A stretch of DNA of 64,000 nucleotides from Pseudomonas fulva (GCF_023517795.1 NZ_CP082928.1:2728001-2792000), one strand, 5' to 3'; shown: positions 31,080 to 41,575, numbered from the stretch's first letter. The notes: a model not told the origin generated them from the letters alone. Program-made: numbers and translations.

Positions 31080-31499
31080 GTGAAAACCCTCATCACGCTT
31101 CTGCTTGCCTGCGCACTGTCGATCCCGGCGTTCGCCAACGAAGAAAAGAAGGAAGGCGAAGGTGAGGGCGCCGTGCCCCAGGTGATCTACCACAGCCTGA
31201 CGCCCGCCCTGGTCGGCAACTTTGGTGCCGGGCCCAAGCTCAAGTACTACAAGGCCGATGTGGCACTGCGCGTTACCGGTGCCGACGCCGAGGCCAAGGT
31301 CACTCATCACGAGCCGCTGATCCGCAATCAGCTGGTGATGCTGTTTTCCCAGCAGACCGAAGAGAACCTGGCCACCCCGGATGCCAAGGAAAAACTGCGC
31401 CAGGAAGCCCTCAAGCAGGTGCAGCAGGTGCTGACCGACGAGGAAGGCCAGCCGCTGGTCGAGGACCTGCTGTTCAACAACCTGATCCTGCAGGGCTGA
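31080..31499 (+). CDS. FliL-like exported protein
   Basis: This is a 139-residue protein. The GTG at 31080 begins a clear signal peptide (MKTLITLLLACALSIPAFA), with GGAG upstream. The mature part is short and acidic (EEKKEGEGEGA) and then FliL-like: KYYKADVALRV, EPLIRNQLVMLFSQQTEENL and the C-terminal VEDLLFNNLILQG. FliL normally sits at the flagellar motor via a membrane helix. This one has a cleavable signal instead and lies far from any flagellar gene, as its homologue does in P. aeruginosa. Its role is unknown. The stop abuts the convergent EVE gene with no gap. Confidence 0.8.
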   Translation: MKTLITLLLACALSIPAFANEEKKEGEGEGAVPQVIYHSLTPALVGNFGAGPKLKYYKADVALRVTGADAEAKVTHHEPLIRNQLVMLFSQQTEENLATPDAKEKLRQEALKQVQQVLTDEEGQPLVEDLLFNNLILQG

Positions 31500-31949
31500 T
31501 CACTTCAGCAGCAGGATCGCCGTCCACTGCGCTTCGGTAACCGGCATCACCGACAGGCGACTGCCTTTGTGCACCAAGGCCAGCTCTGCCAGCGCCGTTT
31601 GCGCCTTCAGTTCGGCTAGGGGAATGACCTGCCTGAACGCCTCCACGAAGCTTACGTCGATGGCCGTCCATGGGTTCTTGTCGGCGCTGGCCTTGGCATC
31701 GAAGTAATGGCTCTGTGGGTCCAGCGCGGCGGGATCCGGGTAGGGCTTGCCTTCTATCCGGGCGATGCCGGCCACGCCAGGCTGCGGGCAGCTGGAGTGA
31801 TAGAACAGGACCTGATCGCCGGCCTGCATGCTGCGGATGAAGTTGCGCGCCTGGTAATTGCGCACGCCATCCCAGCGGGTCTTGCCCAGGCGCTGCAGGT
31901 CATGGATGGACAGTTCGTCGGGTTCGGATTTCATCAGCCAAAAGGGCAT
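31500..31949 (-). CDS. EVE-domain protein
   Basis: This is a 149-residue single EVE (PUA-like) domain: FWLMKSEPDELSIHDLQR at the start, TRWDGVRNYQARNFIRSM, GDQVLFYHSSC and GVAGIARIEGKPYPD. These are the conserved ligand-cage parts. EVE domains bind modified bases such as methylcytosine or modified RNA nucleotides. The single-domain version in proteobacteria is a core gene of unproven function next to zapA/ygfA. It is convergent with the FliL-like gene. Confidence 0.9.
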   Translation of the reverse strand: MPFWLMKSEPDELSIHDLQRLGKTRWDGVRNYQARNFIRSMQAGDQVLFYHSSCPQPGVAGIARIEGKPYPDPAALDPQSHYFDAKASADKNPWTAIDVSFVEAFRQVIPLAELKAQTALAELALVHKGSRLSVMPVTEAQWTAILLLK

Positions 31950-32017
31950 GAACTTTGCTCTCGGAGTCGGTGCGCTGCAGGGGCTGCGTAACGGGTTTTT
32001 CGGTTGGAGGTGGTGGT

Positions 32018-32149
32018 ATGCGGCGCAAGCCTGATTTGTTGTGGATGCTGGTGCTGGTATTCAGCCTTGGCATGGTGACCACGGGCTATACGCAAAGCCA
32101 GTGGCAGCAGGGTAAACCGCCTACCGAGGCGGTGCGAGCCCGGCTCTGA
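32018..32149 (+). CDS. Small single-span membrane protein, 43 aa
   Basis: This is a 43-residue peptide with one hydrophobic helix (LLWMLVLVFSLGMVTTGY) and a short polar tail (QSQWQQGKPPTEAVRARL). A strong GGAGG sits just upstream of the ATG at 32018, the best reason to accept it as a gene. The open frame begins earlier, but the extension has no ribosome-binding site. It lies between divergent EVE and convergent ygfA genes. I do not know a family function. Confidence 0.65.
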   Translation: MRRKPDLLWMLVLVFSLGMVTTGYTQSQWQQGKPPTEAVRARL

Positions 32150-32151
32150 CC

Positions 32152-32748
32152 CTAGTACCAGCCGCCATCGGTCACGGTGGCATCCAGGGGTACGTCCCAG
32201 CTGGCCATGGCCAGTCTGTCCACCTGCTGGCAGCGGTGGGCCAGCCCGAGCAGTGTCGGTTTGTGCCAATTTTTGCGCAGCGCCCGATAGGCCAGGCTGC
32301 GATCGTAGAAGCCGCCGCCCATACCGAGCCGACCGCCATGCTGATCGAAGCCCACCAGGGGCAATAGCATCAGGTCCAGCGTCCATATCTTGCGCTGACG
32401 CTTGCCGTTGCGGCGCGGTTCGGGAATCCCGAAACGGTTGGCCGCCAGTTTTTCGTGCGCATCGAGACGCTGGAACACCATGCTGGTGCGCGGCCAGGAT
32501 TTCAGTACCGGCAGGTACACCTGCTTGCCGCGGGCATGGGCGGCTTTGACCAGCAGGTGCGGGTCGATCTCACCATCATTGGCCAGGTACAGGGCGACGC
32601 TGCGCGCGCGGCGAAAGAGCGGGTGCTGGGCCACTTGGCGATACAGCGCTGCGGCCGCCTGGCGTTGCGCGGCCCTGGGCAGTTCGCGGCGGGTCTTGCG
32701 TAGCGTGCGGCGCAGCTGGGCGCGGGTCAGGTTGCTGGCTTCGATCAT
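32152..32748 (-). CDS. ygfA: 5-formyltetrahydrofolate cyclo-ligase
   Basis: This is a 198-residue ATP-dependent enzyme converting 5-formyl-THF to 5,10-methenyl-THF. It has the N-terminal LRRTLRKTRRELP, the middle VALYLANDGEIDPHLLV (substrate side), and the C-terminal LLPLVGFDQHGGRLGMGGGFYDR, which is the ATP-binding signature. The start at 32748 fits the family; the open frame continues through the 6S RNA region upstream and that part is not coding. It lies directly downstream of 6S RNA, as in many gammaproteobacteria. Confidence 0.94.
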   Translation of the reverse strand: MIEASNLTRAQLRRTLRKTRRELPRAAQRQAAAALYRQVAQHPLFRRARSVALYLANDGEIDPHLLVKAAHARGKQVYLPVLKSWPRTSMVFQRLDAHEKLAANRFGIPEPRRNGKRQRKIWTLDLMLLPLVGFDQHGGRLGMGGGFYDRSLAYRALRKNWHKPTLLGLAHRCQQVDRLAMASWDVPLDATVTDGGWY

Positions 32749-32810
32749 GGGCCGATCCCCTTGTGGTTCCGACTGCGCCGTGCATCCCTGGGCGCCCGCC
32801 ACCAACAAAA

Positions 32811-32842
32811 AGCCCGCTGCTGGCCTGGGCCAGCAGCGGGCT
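32811..32842 (-). terminator. Intrinsic terminator after 6S RNA
   Basis: AGCCCGCTGCTGGCC and GGCCAGCAGCGGGCT pair in a 15-bp stem, followed on the minus strand by TTTTGTTGG. It lies about 10 bp past the 3' end of 6S RNA and would separate it in part from ygfA transcription. Confidence 0.85.
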
Positions 32843-32852
32843 GTAAATTTGT

Positions 32853-33031
32853 GACTCCCCAGCATGCCGCTGTCGGTTTAGCCCTTGAACCCGAAAGTTC
32901 AAGGTGGAGGTTGCAGGAAACCTTAAGGCTTTCCGTCAAGCGGACATGCACACCGGCCTCAACTGACAACCCCCGGGGTTGTGCGTATCGGCTCAGGGAC
33001 ATCAACCAACTGGCGCACACTCCAGGGAGCT
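32853..33031 (-). ncRNA. ssrS: 6S RNA
   Basis: About 179 nt between zapA and ygfA, in the standard position. The sequence shows the long closing stem and a central bulged region, and it matches what I remember of P. aeruginosa 6S RNA over its middle (GGTTGATGTCCCTGAGCC, CAACCCCGGGGGTTGTC, and CTTGAACTTTCGGGTTCAAG near the 3' part). 6S RNA binds the sigma-70 holoenzyme in stationary phase and inhibits it by mimicking an open promoter. The ends are estimated from the -10 box TATACT (minus strand, 33038-33043) and the downstream terminator and may be off by several bases. Confidence 0.92.
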
Positions 33032-33037
33032 GCGGCC

Positions 33038-33043
33038 AGTATA
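33038..33043 (-). promoter_or_regulatory. -10 box of the 6S RNA promoter
   Basis: TATACT on the minus strand lies just past the zapA stop codon and 7 bases before the estimated 5' end of 6S RNA. A convincing -35 hexamer is not obvious; CTGACC is 19 bases upstream and overlaps the end of zapA. Confidence 0.55.
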
Positions 33044-33064
33044 ACGCAAAAGGACGACCGTTGG

Positions 33065-33376
33065 TCAGACGCCACGGCCATCGGTTTCGTCGAGTGCGTT
33101 GTCTACCCGGCCGAGCAGGTCGCGCACGTGATCGCGGGTGACGGTGGCCTGCTTGTCGAGGTTCTGCTGCTTGTGCAGCAGATCGTGGGTGATGTTCAGG
33201 GCAGCCATCACCGCGACCCGGTCGGCGCCGATGACCTTGCCGCCGCTGCGGATCTCCCGCATCTTGCCGTCCAGGTAGCGGGCGGCGTTCTGCAGGTTGC
33301 TACGCTCATCGGCGGGGCAGGCGATGCAATATTCTTTGTCCAGAATCTGAACGGTAACGGTATTCGATTGGGTCAT
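33065..33376 (-). CDS. zapA: Cell division protein ZapA
   Basis: This is a 103-residue ZapA: an N-terminal globular head (NTVTVQILDKEYCIACPADE) and a C-terminal coiled coil (HDLLHKQQNLDKQATVTRDHV). It binds FtsZ and cross-links protofilaments in the Z-ring. Its start overlaps the stop of the upstream coiled-coil gene by four bases (ATGA at 33373-33376), so the two are translated together. 6S RNA follows immediately. Confidence 0.95.
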   Translation of the reverse strand: MTQSNTVTVQILDKEYCIACPADERSNLQNAARYLDGKMREIRSGGKVIGADRVAVMAALNITHDLLHKQQNLDKQATVTRDHVRDLLGRVDNALDETDGRGV

Positions 33377-33582
33377 GAGTCCTGCTCCAGGGCTTTGAGG
33401 CGCGAAATCATCGATTCGACCTTGTGCCGAGCCATTTCGTTCTTTTCGATCAGATGAGCGCGTTCTTCGCGCCACGCCTGCTCGCTTTCCAGCAAGAGAC
33501 GGTTTTGTGCCTTGAGTCGCTCGACGCGCTGGATCAGCAATTCCAGCTTCGCCGTCAGGGCGTGTAGGTCGGCGTCTTCCAT
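33373..33582 (-). CDS. TIGR02449-family coiled-coil protein (ZapB-like)
   Basis: This is a 69-residue protein that is coiled coil nearly end to end (LHALTAKLELLIQRVERLKA... LLLESEQAWREERAHLIEKN). It matches the small TIGR02449 family always found in front of zapA in pseudomonads. It is like ZapB in size and structure, and a role in the divisome with ZapA is a reasonable inference from their translational coupling. It is not shown for this protein. Confidence 0.88.
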   Translation of the reverse strand: MEDADLHALTAKLELLIQRVERLKAQNRLLLESEQAWREERAHLIEKNEMARHKVESMISRLKALEQDS

Positions 33583-33726
33583 TGGCTCTCGCTTTGGCAG
33601 AGTGTGCGCAGTGTATAGATCCAGCGGCTCGCCAGTGCAAACCGGCCGATGGTCTTGGCGCGCCTGCCGATGCTAGGATAGAAAGCCTCCATTCTAGTGA
33701 TTGCGCCCCTTGGCGCCTAGTGATCG

Positions 33727-34281
33727 ATGCCGACTTCCAGTTCTCCCTACGCTGCATTCGCTGCCCTGCTCGCCAGTGGTGGTTCCTCCGTTTCGCCTGC
33801 CGAGCTGCATGGCCTGTTGCTGGGCCGTAGCTGTGCCGGCGCGGGCTTCGAAACCGGCCCCTGGCTGGTCGACGCCACCGAACTACTTGGCGTCGAGCCA
33901 CCGGAAAACGTGCGCCAGGCGCTGATCGGCCTGCAGGAAATGGTGCGCGGCGAGCTGACCGGTGACGACGTCACCGTGGTTCTGCTGTTGCCTTCGGACG
34001 AGGCGCCGCTGGCCGAGCGTGCCGCGGCGCTGGGCCAGTGGTGCCAGGGCTTTCTCGGCGGCTTCGGGCTGACCGTCGGCGATGCCGCGCTGAGCGCCGA
34101 AGCCATGGAAGTGCTGCAGGATTTGTCCGCCATCGCCCAGGTGCAGAACGCGCTGGACGAATCCGAGGACGGCGAGAACGATTACATGGAGGTCATGGAG
34201 TACCTGCGCGTCGCGCCGCTGCTGCTGTTCAGCGAGTGCGCCAAGCCGGCTGCTCCGGCGCCCAAGCCTTCGCTGCACTGA
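33727..34281 (+). CDS. ygfB: UPF0149 family protein YgfB
   Basis: This is a 184-residue helical protein of the YgfB/YecA family: [19 protein letters not shown] at the start, [14 protein letters not shown] in the middle and [19 protein letters not shown] near the end. In P. aeruginosa, YgfB has been linked to repression of the amidase AmpDh3 and to beta-lactam resistance. It is the first gene of the pepP-ubiH-ubiI cluster, 34 bp ahead of pepP, and divergent from the zapA pair. It has no strong Shine-Dalgarno. Confidence 0.92.
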   Translation: MPTSSSPYAAFAALLASGGSSVSPAELHGLLLGRSCAGAGFETGPWLVDATELLGVEPPENVRQALIGLQEMVRGELTGDDVTVVLLLPSDEAPLAERAAALGQWCQGFLGGFGLTVGDAALSAEAMEVLQDLSAIAQVQNALDESEDGENDYMEVMEYLRVAPLLLFSECAKPAAPAPKPSLH

Positions 34282-34315
34282 TCGCGCCCTTCACCGACCG
34301 GAATCGAGCCTGCCC

Positions 34316-35650
<1,335 letters not shown>

Positions 35651-35654
35651 GGCC

Positions 35655-36845
35655 ATGCTGCGCGTGGATGTGGCGATCATCGGTGGCGGCCTGGTCGGCG
35701 CCAGCCTGGCGCTGGCCCTGCAGGGCGAGGCGCGCAGGCGCGGTTGGCGCATCGCGCTGATCGAACCCTTCGCCCCCGGCGACGGCTACCAGCCCAGTTA
35801 CGACGCCCGCTCGACGGCGCTGTCCTACGGCTCGCGGCTGATCTACGAGGGCCTCGGCCTGTGGCCGGCGATTGCCGAACAGGCCACCGCCATCGAGCGC
35901 ATTCACGTCTCCGACAGCGGGCGTTTCGCGGCAGCCCGGCTCAGCGCCGATCAGGAAAACGTGCCGGCCCTGGGTTACGTGGTGGAAAACGCCTGGCTCG
36001 GCCACTGCCTGTGGCAGGCACTGGACGCCGAGGTGATCCAGTGGCGCTGCCCGGCCCAGGTCGAGCGCATGGAGCCCACCGCCGAGGGTTATCGCCTGAC
36101 CCTGGACGATGAAACCCTGATCGACTGCTCGCTGGCCATCCTCGCCGACGGCGGGCGTTCGTCGCTGCGTGAACAACTGGGCATCGCCGTCAATCAGCGG
36201 CCGTATGAGCAGACCGCCCTGATCGCCAATGTCACCCCGGAGCGGACCCATGGCGGCGAGGCATTCGAGCGTTTCACCGAGTCCGGCCCGCTGGCGCTGC
36301 TGCCGCTTTCCGACAACCGCTGCGCGCTGGTGTGGACGCACCCGAGCCGCCAGATCGAGCGGCTGCTCAAACTCGACGAGCGTACCTTTTTGGCCGAGTT
36401 GCAGCAGGCCTTCGGCTACCGCCTTGGCGCGCTCAAGCAGGTCGGTGCACGGGTGCCGTATCCGCTGGTGCTGATCGAGGCCGCCGAGCAGGTGCGTGCC
36501 AACCTGGTGGTGCTCGGCAATGCCGCCCACAGCCTGCACCCGATTGCCGGCCAGGGCTTCAACCTGTCGCTGCGTGACGTGCGGGCGCTCGCCGATAACC
36601 TGCTGGCGAGCAGTGCACCGCTCGGCGATCTGGCTACCCTGCAGCGCTACGCCGATACTCAGGCTGGTGATCAGGCGCGCACCGTGGCGTTTTCCGACCA
36701 GGTCACCCGGCTGTTCAGCACCGATCAGCCGCTGCTCGCCGCCGGCCGCAACCTGGGCCTGCTGGGGCTCGAGCTGCTGCCGCCGGCCAAGCGCTGGTTC
36801 GCCCGCCAGGCCATGGGCATGGGTACCCGCGGTAACCCGCAATGA
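35655..36845 (+). CDS. ubiH: 2-octaprenyl-6-methoxyphenol hydroxylase UbiH
   Basis: This is a 396-residue flavin monooxygenase of ubiquinone synthesis. It has the N-terminal FAD motif VAIIGGGLVGASLALAL, the middle DG motif AILADGGRSSLREQLG, and the GD motif VLGNAAHSLHPIAGQGFNLS. These features are shared by UbiH, UbiI and UbiF. UbiH is named by its place after pepP, as in E. coli and Pseudomonas. It probably hydroxylates the ring at C1. It overlaps the next gene by four bases (ATGA). Confidence 0.92.
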   Translation: MLRVDVAIIGGGLVGASLALALQGEARRRGWRIALIEPFAPGDGYQPSYDARSTALSYGSRLIYEGLGLWPAIAEQATAIERIHVSDSGRFAAARLSADQENVPALGYVVENAWLGHCLWQALDAEVIQWRCPAQVERMEPTAEGYRLTLDDETLIDCSLAILADGGRSSLREQLGIAVNQRPYEQTALIANVTPERTHGGEAFERFTESGPLALLPLSDNRCALVWTHPSRQIERLLKLDERTFLAELQQAFGYRLGALKQVGARVPYPLVLIEAAEQVRANLVVLGNAAHSLHPIAGQGFNLSLRDVRALADNLLASSAPLGDLATLQRYADTQAGDQARTVAFSDQVTRLFSTDQPLLAAGRNLGLLGLELLPPAKRWFARQAMGMGTRGNPQ

Positions 36846-37324
36846 CTGCGCGCCAGCTGGCGCGCAAGGCCCGTGTGCTGCGCTGGATCATGAACCTCTA
36901 TCCGCCCTACCTGGGCGCCGGGGTATGGATTCGCCGCATCGCCCCGGACTTTCGCCAGGTCGATATACGGATGGCGCTGCGCTGGTACAACCGCAATTAC
37001 GTGGGTACCCAGTTCGGCGGCAGCCTGTATTCGATGACTGATCCCTTCTACATGTTGATGCTGATGGAGAACCTGGGCCGCGATTACGTGGTCTGGGACA
37101 AGGCCGCCAGCATCGATTTCATCGCGCCCGGCCGCGGCCCGGTGTTCGCCTCCTTCGCCATCGATCAGGCCTTCATCGACCAGGTGCGCGAGCGCACCGC
37201 TGGCGGCGACAAGTACCTGCCCGAATTGCCGGTCGAGGTGCGCGATGGCAGCGGCGCCCTGGTGGCGCGGGTCAACAAGACGCTTTACGTGCGGCTCAAG
37301 CCGCGTGTGCGACAGGCAGCCTGA
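36842..37324 (+). CDS. DUF4442 (hotdog-fold) protein
   Basis: This is a 160-residue protein with a hotdog thioesterase-like fold of the DUF4442 type: VDIRMALRWYNRNYVGTQFGG then SLYSMTDPFYMLMLM. The family resembles acyl-CoA thioesterases but lacks an established substrate. It is locked between ubiH and ubiI by an ATGA overlap and a 4-bp gap, so it is co-expressed with them. A part in quinone or lipid metabolism is guessed from that only. Confidence 0.85.
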   Translation: MTARQLARKARVLRWIMNLYPPYLGAGVWIRRIAPDFRQVDIRMALRWYNRNYVGTQFGGSLYSMTDPFYMLMLMENLGRDYVVWDKAASIDFIAPGRGPVFASFAIDQAFIDQVRERTAGGDKYLPELPVEVRDGSGALVARVNKTLYVRLKPRVRQAA

Positions 37325-37328
37325 GGAT

Positions 37329-38555
37329 ATGAACGAGATGCGTGCAGACCTGATCATCGTCGGTGCCGGAATGGTGGGCAGCGCCCTGGCGCTGGCCTTG
37401 CGCGAGCAGGGCCTGGAGTGCCTGGTGCTCGACGGCGGGCCGATGCGCGTCGAGCCTTTCGACGCCAGCGCCGGCTATGAGCCGCGGGTCAGCGCCCTGT
37501 CGATGGCCAGCCAGCGCATTCTCGAGCGCCTCGGCGCCTGGCCCGGCGTGCTGGCGCGGCGCAGCTGCCCCTATAGCGAGATGCACGTGTGGGACGGCAG
37601 CGGCACCGGCCATATCCATTTCAGCGCCGCCAGCGTGCATGCACTGACCCTCGGCCATATCGTCGAGAACCGTGTGGTACAGGACGCCCTTGTCGAGCGC
37701 CTGCATGACAGCGACGTCGGCCTGTTGGCCGATGCGCGCCTGGAGCGCATGCGCCACTCCGGCGATGACTGGTTGCTGACCCTGGCCGACGGCCGCGAAT
37801 TGCGCACGCCGCTGGTGATTGCCGCCGATGGCGCCAACTCGGCGGTGCGCCGCCTGGCGGGCTGCGAAACCCGCGAATGGGATTACCTGCACCATGCCAT
37901 CGTCACCAGCGTGCGCTGCGCCGAGGCTCATCAGGCGACGGCCTGGCAACGCTTCACCGACGAGGGGCCGCTGGCCTTCCTGCCGCTGGGCGAGCGCGAC
38001 GGCGAGCACTGGTGCTCGATCGTCTGGTCGACCACGCCGGAGCAGGCGACCGGGCTGATGGCGCTGGATGACCAGGCTTTTTCCACCGCCCTCGGCCAGG
38101 CATTCGAATACCGCCTGGGCCAGGTGCTGCAGGTGGATCGTCGGCTGTGCATTCCGCTGCGCCAGCGCCATGCCAAGCGTTACGTGGAGCCGGGCCTGGC
38201 GCTGATCGGTGATGCCGCCCACACCATCCACCCGCTGGCCGGGCAGGGCGTCAACCTCGGCTTCCTGGATGCCGCGGTATTGGCCGAGGTGTTGGCACAA
38301 GCCGCTGCCCGGGGGGAGCGGCTGGCCGATGAGCGCGTGCTGAGCCGCTACGAACGCCGGCGCATGCCCCACAACCTGACGATGATGGCAGCCATGGAAG
38401 GCTTCCAGCGCCTGTTCCAGAGCGATTCACTGACGCTGCGCCTGGCGCGCAACGCCGGTCTGGATCTGGTCAATGGCCTGGAAGACGCCAAGGCATTGTT
38501 CGTGCGCCAGGCCCTGGGTCTGAGCGGCGACCTGCCGGCGCTGGCCAGGGCATGA
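37329..38555 (+). CDS. ubiI: 2-octaprenylphenol hydroxylase UbiI (VisC)
   Basis: This is a 408-residue flavin hydroxylase paralogous to UbiH. It has [17 protein letters not shown] at the start, [16 protein letters not shown] in the middle and [21 protein letters not shown]. UbiI hydroxylates C5 of the ring in aerobic ubiquinone synthesis. Position after ubiH and the DUF4442 gene supports the name over UbiF, which is found elsewhere. ATG at 37329 has GAGGA nearby; a second ATG three codons later is also possible. Confidence 0.9.
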   Translation: MNEMRADLIIVGAGMVGSALALALREQGLECLVLDGGPMRVEPFDASAGYEPRVSALSMASQRILERLGAWPGVLARRSCPYSEMHVWDGSGTGHIHFSAASVHALTLGHIVENRVVQDALVERLHDSDVGLLADARLERMRHSGDDWLLTLADGRELRTPLVIAADGANSAVRRLAGCETREWDYLHHAIVTSVRCAEAHQATAWQRFTDEGPLAFLPLGERDGEHWCSIVWSTTPEQATGLMALDDQAFSTALGQAFEYRLGQVLQVDRRLCIPLRQRHAKRYVEPGLALIGDAAHTIHPLAGQGVNLGFLDAAVLAEVLAQAAARGERLADERVLSRYERRRMPHNLTMMAAMEGFQRLFQSDSLTLRLARNAGLDLVNGLEDAKALFVRQALGLSGDLPALARA

Positions 38556-38649
38556 TGGCGCTGTAATATCTGGCAATGACCTCCCGGTGTGCGGTGCAGA
38601 TGCGAGTCACTATCATCCTCGCTCCCTTATCGCTCACAAGGACCCTGCC

Positions 38650-39651
38650 ATGTCGGTACGTCGCGCGCTTCTCGCCGTTTTCACCCTCAGCACCCTGGCC
38701 AGTGCCGTGCAGGCCGCTGATGAGGTCGTGGTCTATTCCTCGCGTATCGACGAGCTGATCAAGCCGGTGTTCGACGCCTACACCGCCAAGAGCGGTGTGG
38801 CGGTGAAGTTCATCACCGACAAGGAAGCGCCGTTGATGGCGCGCATCAAGGCCGAAGGCGAGAACACCCCGGCGGATCTGCTGATCACCGTCGACGCCGG
38901 CAACCTCTGGCAGGCCGAGCAGATGGGCATTCTGCAACCGATGAAATCCACCGTCGTCGACGCCAACATTCCCGCCCAATATCGCGCCGCCAGTGGTGCC
39001 TGGACCGGCCTGTCGCTGCGCGCCCGTACCCTCGTCTACTCGCCGGAGCGGGTGAAGGACGGCGAGCTGACCACCTATGAAGCCCTGGCCGACAAGAACT
39101 GGGAAGGCCGCCTGTGCCTGCGCACCAGCAAGAAGGTCTACAACCAGTCGCTCACCGCCACCCTGATCGAGACCCACGGCGATGCCAAGGCCGAAGCGAT
39201 CATCAAGGGCTGGGTCAATAACCTGGCCACCGACCCGTTCCCGGACGACAACTCGGTGATCAACGCCGTGGCCGCCGGCCAGTGCGACGTGGGTATCGTC
39301 AACACCTACTATTTCGGTCGCCTGCACGAGCAGAACCCGGACCTGAAGGCCAAGCTGTTCTGGCCGAACCAGCAAGACCGCGGCGTGCACGTCAACCTGT
39401 CCGGCGTTGGTCTGACCAAGCACGCACCGAACCCCGAGGCTGCCCAGAAGCTGGTCGAGTGGATGACCAGCGCCGAGGCGCAGAACATCTTTGCCGACGC
39501 CAACAAGGAGTTTCCGGCCAACCCACAGGTGAAGCCCTCGGCGGAAGTCGCCTCCTGGGGTGAGTTCAGGGCCGACAGCATCGCCGTGGAAGTGGCCGGC
39601 AAGCGCCAGGCCGAGGCCATTCGCCTGATGGATCGCGCTGGCTGGAACTGA
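38650..39651 (+). CDS. Iron(III) ABC transporter substrate-binding protein
   Basis: This is a 333-residue periplasmic protein with signal peptide ([20 protein letters not shown]). The fold is that of FbpA/FutA ferric-binding proteins: [37 protein letters not shown], and near the C-terminal half [11 protein letters not shown], the tyrosine pair that binds iron. It delivers Fe(III) to the permease encoded next, at 39758. No ATPase gene is present beside the pair. Confidence 0.92.
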   Translation: MSVRRALLAVFTLSTLASAVQAADEVVVYSSRIDELIKPVFDAYTAKSGVAVKFITDKEAPLMARIKAEGENTPADLLITVDAGNLWQAEQMGILQPMKSTVVDANIPAQYRAASGAWTGLSLRARTLVYSPERVKDGELTTYEALADKNWEGRLCLRTSKKVYNQSLTATLIETHGDAKAEAIIKGWVNNLATDPFPDDNSVINAVAAGQCDVGIVNTYYFGRLHEQNPDLKAKLFWPNQQDRGVHVNLSGVGLTKHAPNPEAAQKLVEWMTSAEAQNIFADANKEFPANPQVKPSAEVASWGEFRADSIAVEVAGKRQAEAIRLMDRAGWN

Positions 39652-39757
39652 TTACTGACCGCTGTGCCTGAACGTGCCGTCAGCGGCTAGTCAGGCGCTT
39701 GCAGGCGACGCCCCGGCATTGTCCGGGGCGTCGTGCTTTATACGTTTTGGAGTGTGT

Positions 39758-41368
39758 GTGGCCCATCAGACCCGCTGGTACCCCATCGCCTTTGCCGTGG
39801 CCCTGCTGGTGCTTATGCCATTGCTTGTGCTGCTGGCGAGCTGGCACGAGGTCGATCGGCAGATCTGGTCGCACCTGTGGCAGACCCAGCTGCCGCGGCT
39901 GATCGGCAACACGGTGACGCTGGTGCTCGGCGTCGGAGTCGGAGTGACGCTGCTCGGCGTGAGCCTGGCCTGGCTGACCAGCCTCTGCGAATTTCCCGGC
40001 CGGCGCTGGCTGGACTGGGCGCTGATGCTGCCCTTCGCGATTCCCGCCTACGTGCTGGCCTTCGTGTTCGTCGGCCTGCTGGATTTCGCCGGGCCTGTGC
40101 AGAGCGCAATGCGCGAATGGCTGGGCAGCGGGGTGCGTTTTCCCAGGGTGCGTTCCACCGCCGGGGTGATCATCGTCCTGGTGCTGGTGTTCTACCCCTA
40201 CGTCTACTTGCTGGCGCGCAATGCCTTCCTGGCCCAGGGCAAGGGGCTGCTGGAGGCGGCGCGCACGCTCGGCCACACGCCCTGGCAGGCATTCTGGCGA
40301 GTGGCCTTGCCGGTGGCCTGGCCGGCGATCGGCGCTGGCCTGGCCCTGGCACTGATGGAGACCCTGGCCGATTTCGGCGCGGTCTCGGTATTCAACTTCG
40401 ACACCTTCACCACCGCCATCTACAAGACCTGGTACGGCTTCTACAGCCTGGGCAGCGCGGCGCAACTGGCCTGCCTGCTGCTGTTCGCGGTGATGCTGGT
40501 GCTCTACGGCGAGCGGCGTGCCCGTGGCGCCGTACGGCCCGCCGTCGAGCGGCCGCGCAGCGGCGCGCTGTATCGCCTGAGCGGCCTGCGGGCGCTGGCG
40601 GCCAGCGCCTGGTGCCTGCTGGTGTTCGCCTGCGCTTTCGTGATCCCGATGCTGCAGTTGCTGGTGTGGTTCTGGCAACGCGGGCGCTTCGACCTCGATG
40701 AGCGCTACCTGGCGCTGATCCTCCATACCCTGTACCTGGGCGCCCTGGCGGCGCTGATCACCGTGGCGGTGGCCCTGCTGCTGGCCTTCGCCCGGCGCCA
40801 GGCACCAACCCGCTTGATGGGCGCCACCATCGGCCTGGCCAACCTCGGCTACGCGCTGCCCGGCTCGATGCTGGCGGTGGCGATCATGCTGGCCTTCAGC
40901 ACCCTGGACAACGGCCTGGTCATTCCCTTGTCGAGGTGGCTCGGGGGCGCCGGCAAGGCGCTGTTGCTGGGCAGCCTGGGCGCGCTACTGCTGGCCTACC
41001 TGATCCGCTTTCTGGCGGTGGCCCATGGGCCCCTGGAAACCAGCCTGGCGCGCATTCGCCCATCGCTGGCCCAGGCGTCGCGCAGTCTGGGGGTCGGCGG
41101 CGTGGCATTGTTCGGGCGCCTGTACCTGCCGCTGCTGATGCCCGGCGTGCTGTCGGCGGCCCTGCTGGTCTTCGTCGACGTGCTCAAGGAAATGCCGGCC
41201 ACGCTGCTGATGCGTCCCTTCGGCTGGGACACCCTGGCGGTGCGCATCTTCGAGATGACCAGCGAAGGCGAGTGGGCGCGCGCCGCGCTGCCGGCGCTGA
41301 CCCTGGTGCTGGTGGGGCTGCTGCCGGTCATCGTGCTGATCCGCCGTTCCGCCCAGCGAATCGGATAA
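39758..41368 (+). CDS. Iron(III) ABC transporter permease, fused two-domain type
   Basis: This is a 536-residue inner-membrane permease with two consecutive sets of about six helices, each with the EAA-type loop (LEAARTLGHTPWQAFWRVALP and, in the second half, ASRSLGVGGVALFGRLYLPLL). It is the FbpB-type single-chain permease of ferric iron importers. I chose the GTG at 39758 because TTTTGGAG ends five bases before it; the open frame begins earlier. It works with the binding protein upstream and an ATPase encoded elsewhere. Confidence 0.9.
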   Translation: MAHQTRWYPIAFAVALLVLMPLLVLLASWHEVDRQIWSHLWQTQLPRLIGNTVTLVLGVGVGVTLLGVSLAWLTSLCEFPGRRWLDWALMLPFAIPAYVLAFVFVGLLDFAGPVQSAMREWLGSGVRFPRVRSTAGVIIVLVLVFYPYVYLLARNAFLAQGKGLLEAARTLGHTPWQAFWRVALPVAWPAIGAGLALALMETLADFGAVSVFNFDTFTTAIYKTWYGFYSLGSAAQLACLLLFAVMLVLYGERRARGAVRPAVERPRSGALYRLSGLRALAASAWCLLVFACAFVIPMLQLLVWFWQRGRFDLDERYLALILHTLYLGALAALITVAVALLLAFARRQAPTRLMGATIGLANLGYALPGSMLAVAIMLAFSTLDNGLVIPLSRWLGGAGKALLLGSLGALLLAYLIRFLAVAHGPLETSLARIRPSLAQASRSLGVGGVALFGRLYLPLLMPGVLSAALLVFVDVLKEMPATLLMRPFGWDTLAVRIFEMTSEGEWARAALPALTLVLVGLLPVIVLIRRSAQRIG

Positions 41369-41575
41369 GCGGTCATCTGGCGATCCCAGGGCCCCTCGCC
41401 AGAGCCCGCCGGGCGCTTTGTTACACGGCCTGCCAATGTGCGAGATGACCGGCCCCGACCATGCGGCTACAATGCGCGCCATTCGCTGTGGCCCGCCATG
41501 CAGCCAGCTCCAAATTCACCTGGAATGGCCCATTTCACGCACGCCCCAGCCTTGCAACGCCCGGAAGGAGATCCC

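Noticed and set aside
32749..32865. N-terminal extension of YgfA
   Set aside because: The open frame runs into the 6S terminator region, but the extension does not match the family and the start at 32748 gives the normal length.
41369..41575. Glycine riboswitch upstream of gcvT
   Set aside because: I looked for the tandem aptamer pattern and found only a plain leader with a TACAAT -10-like box at 41468; no paired aptamer stems are visible.
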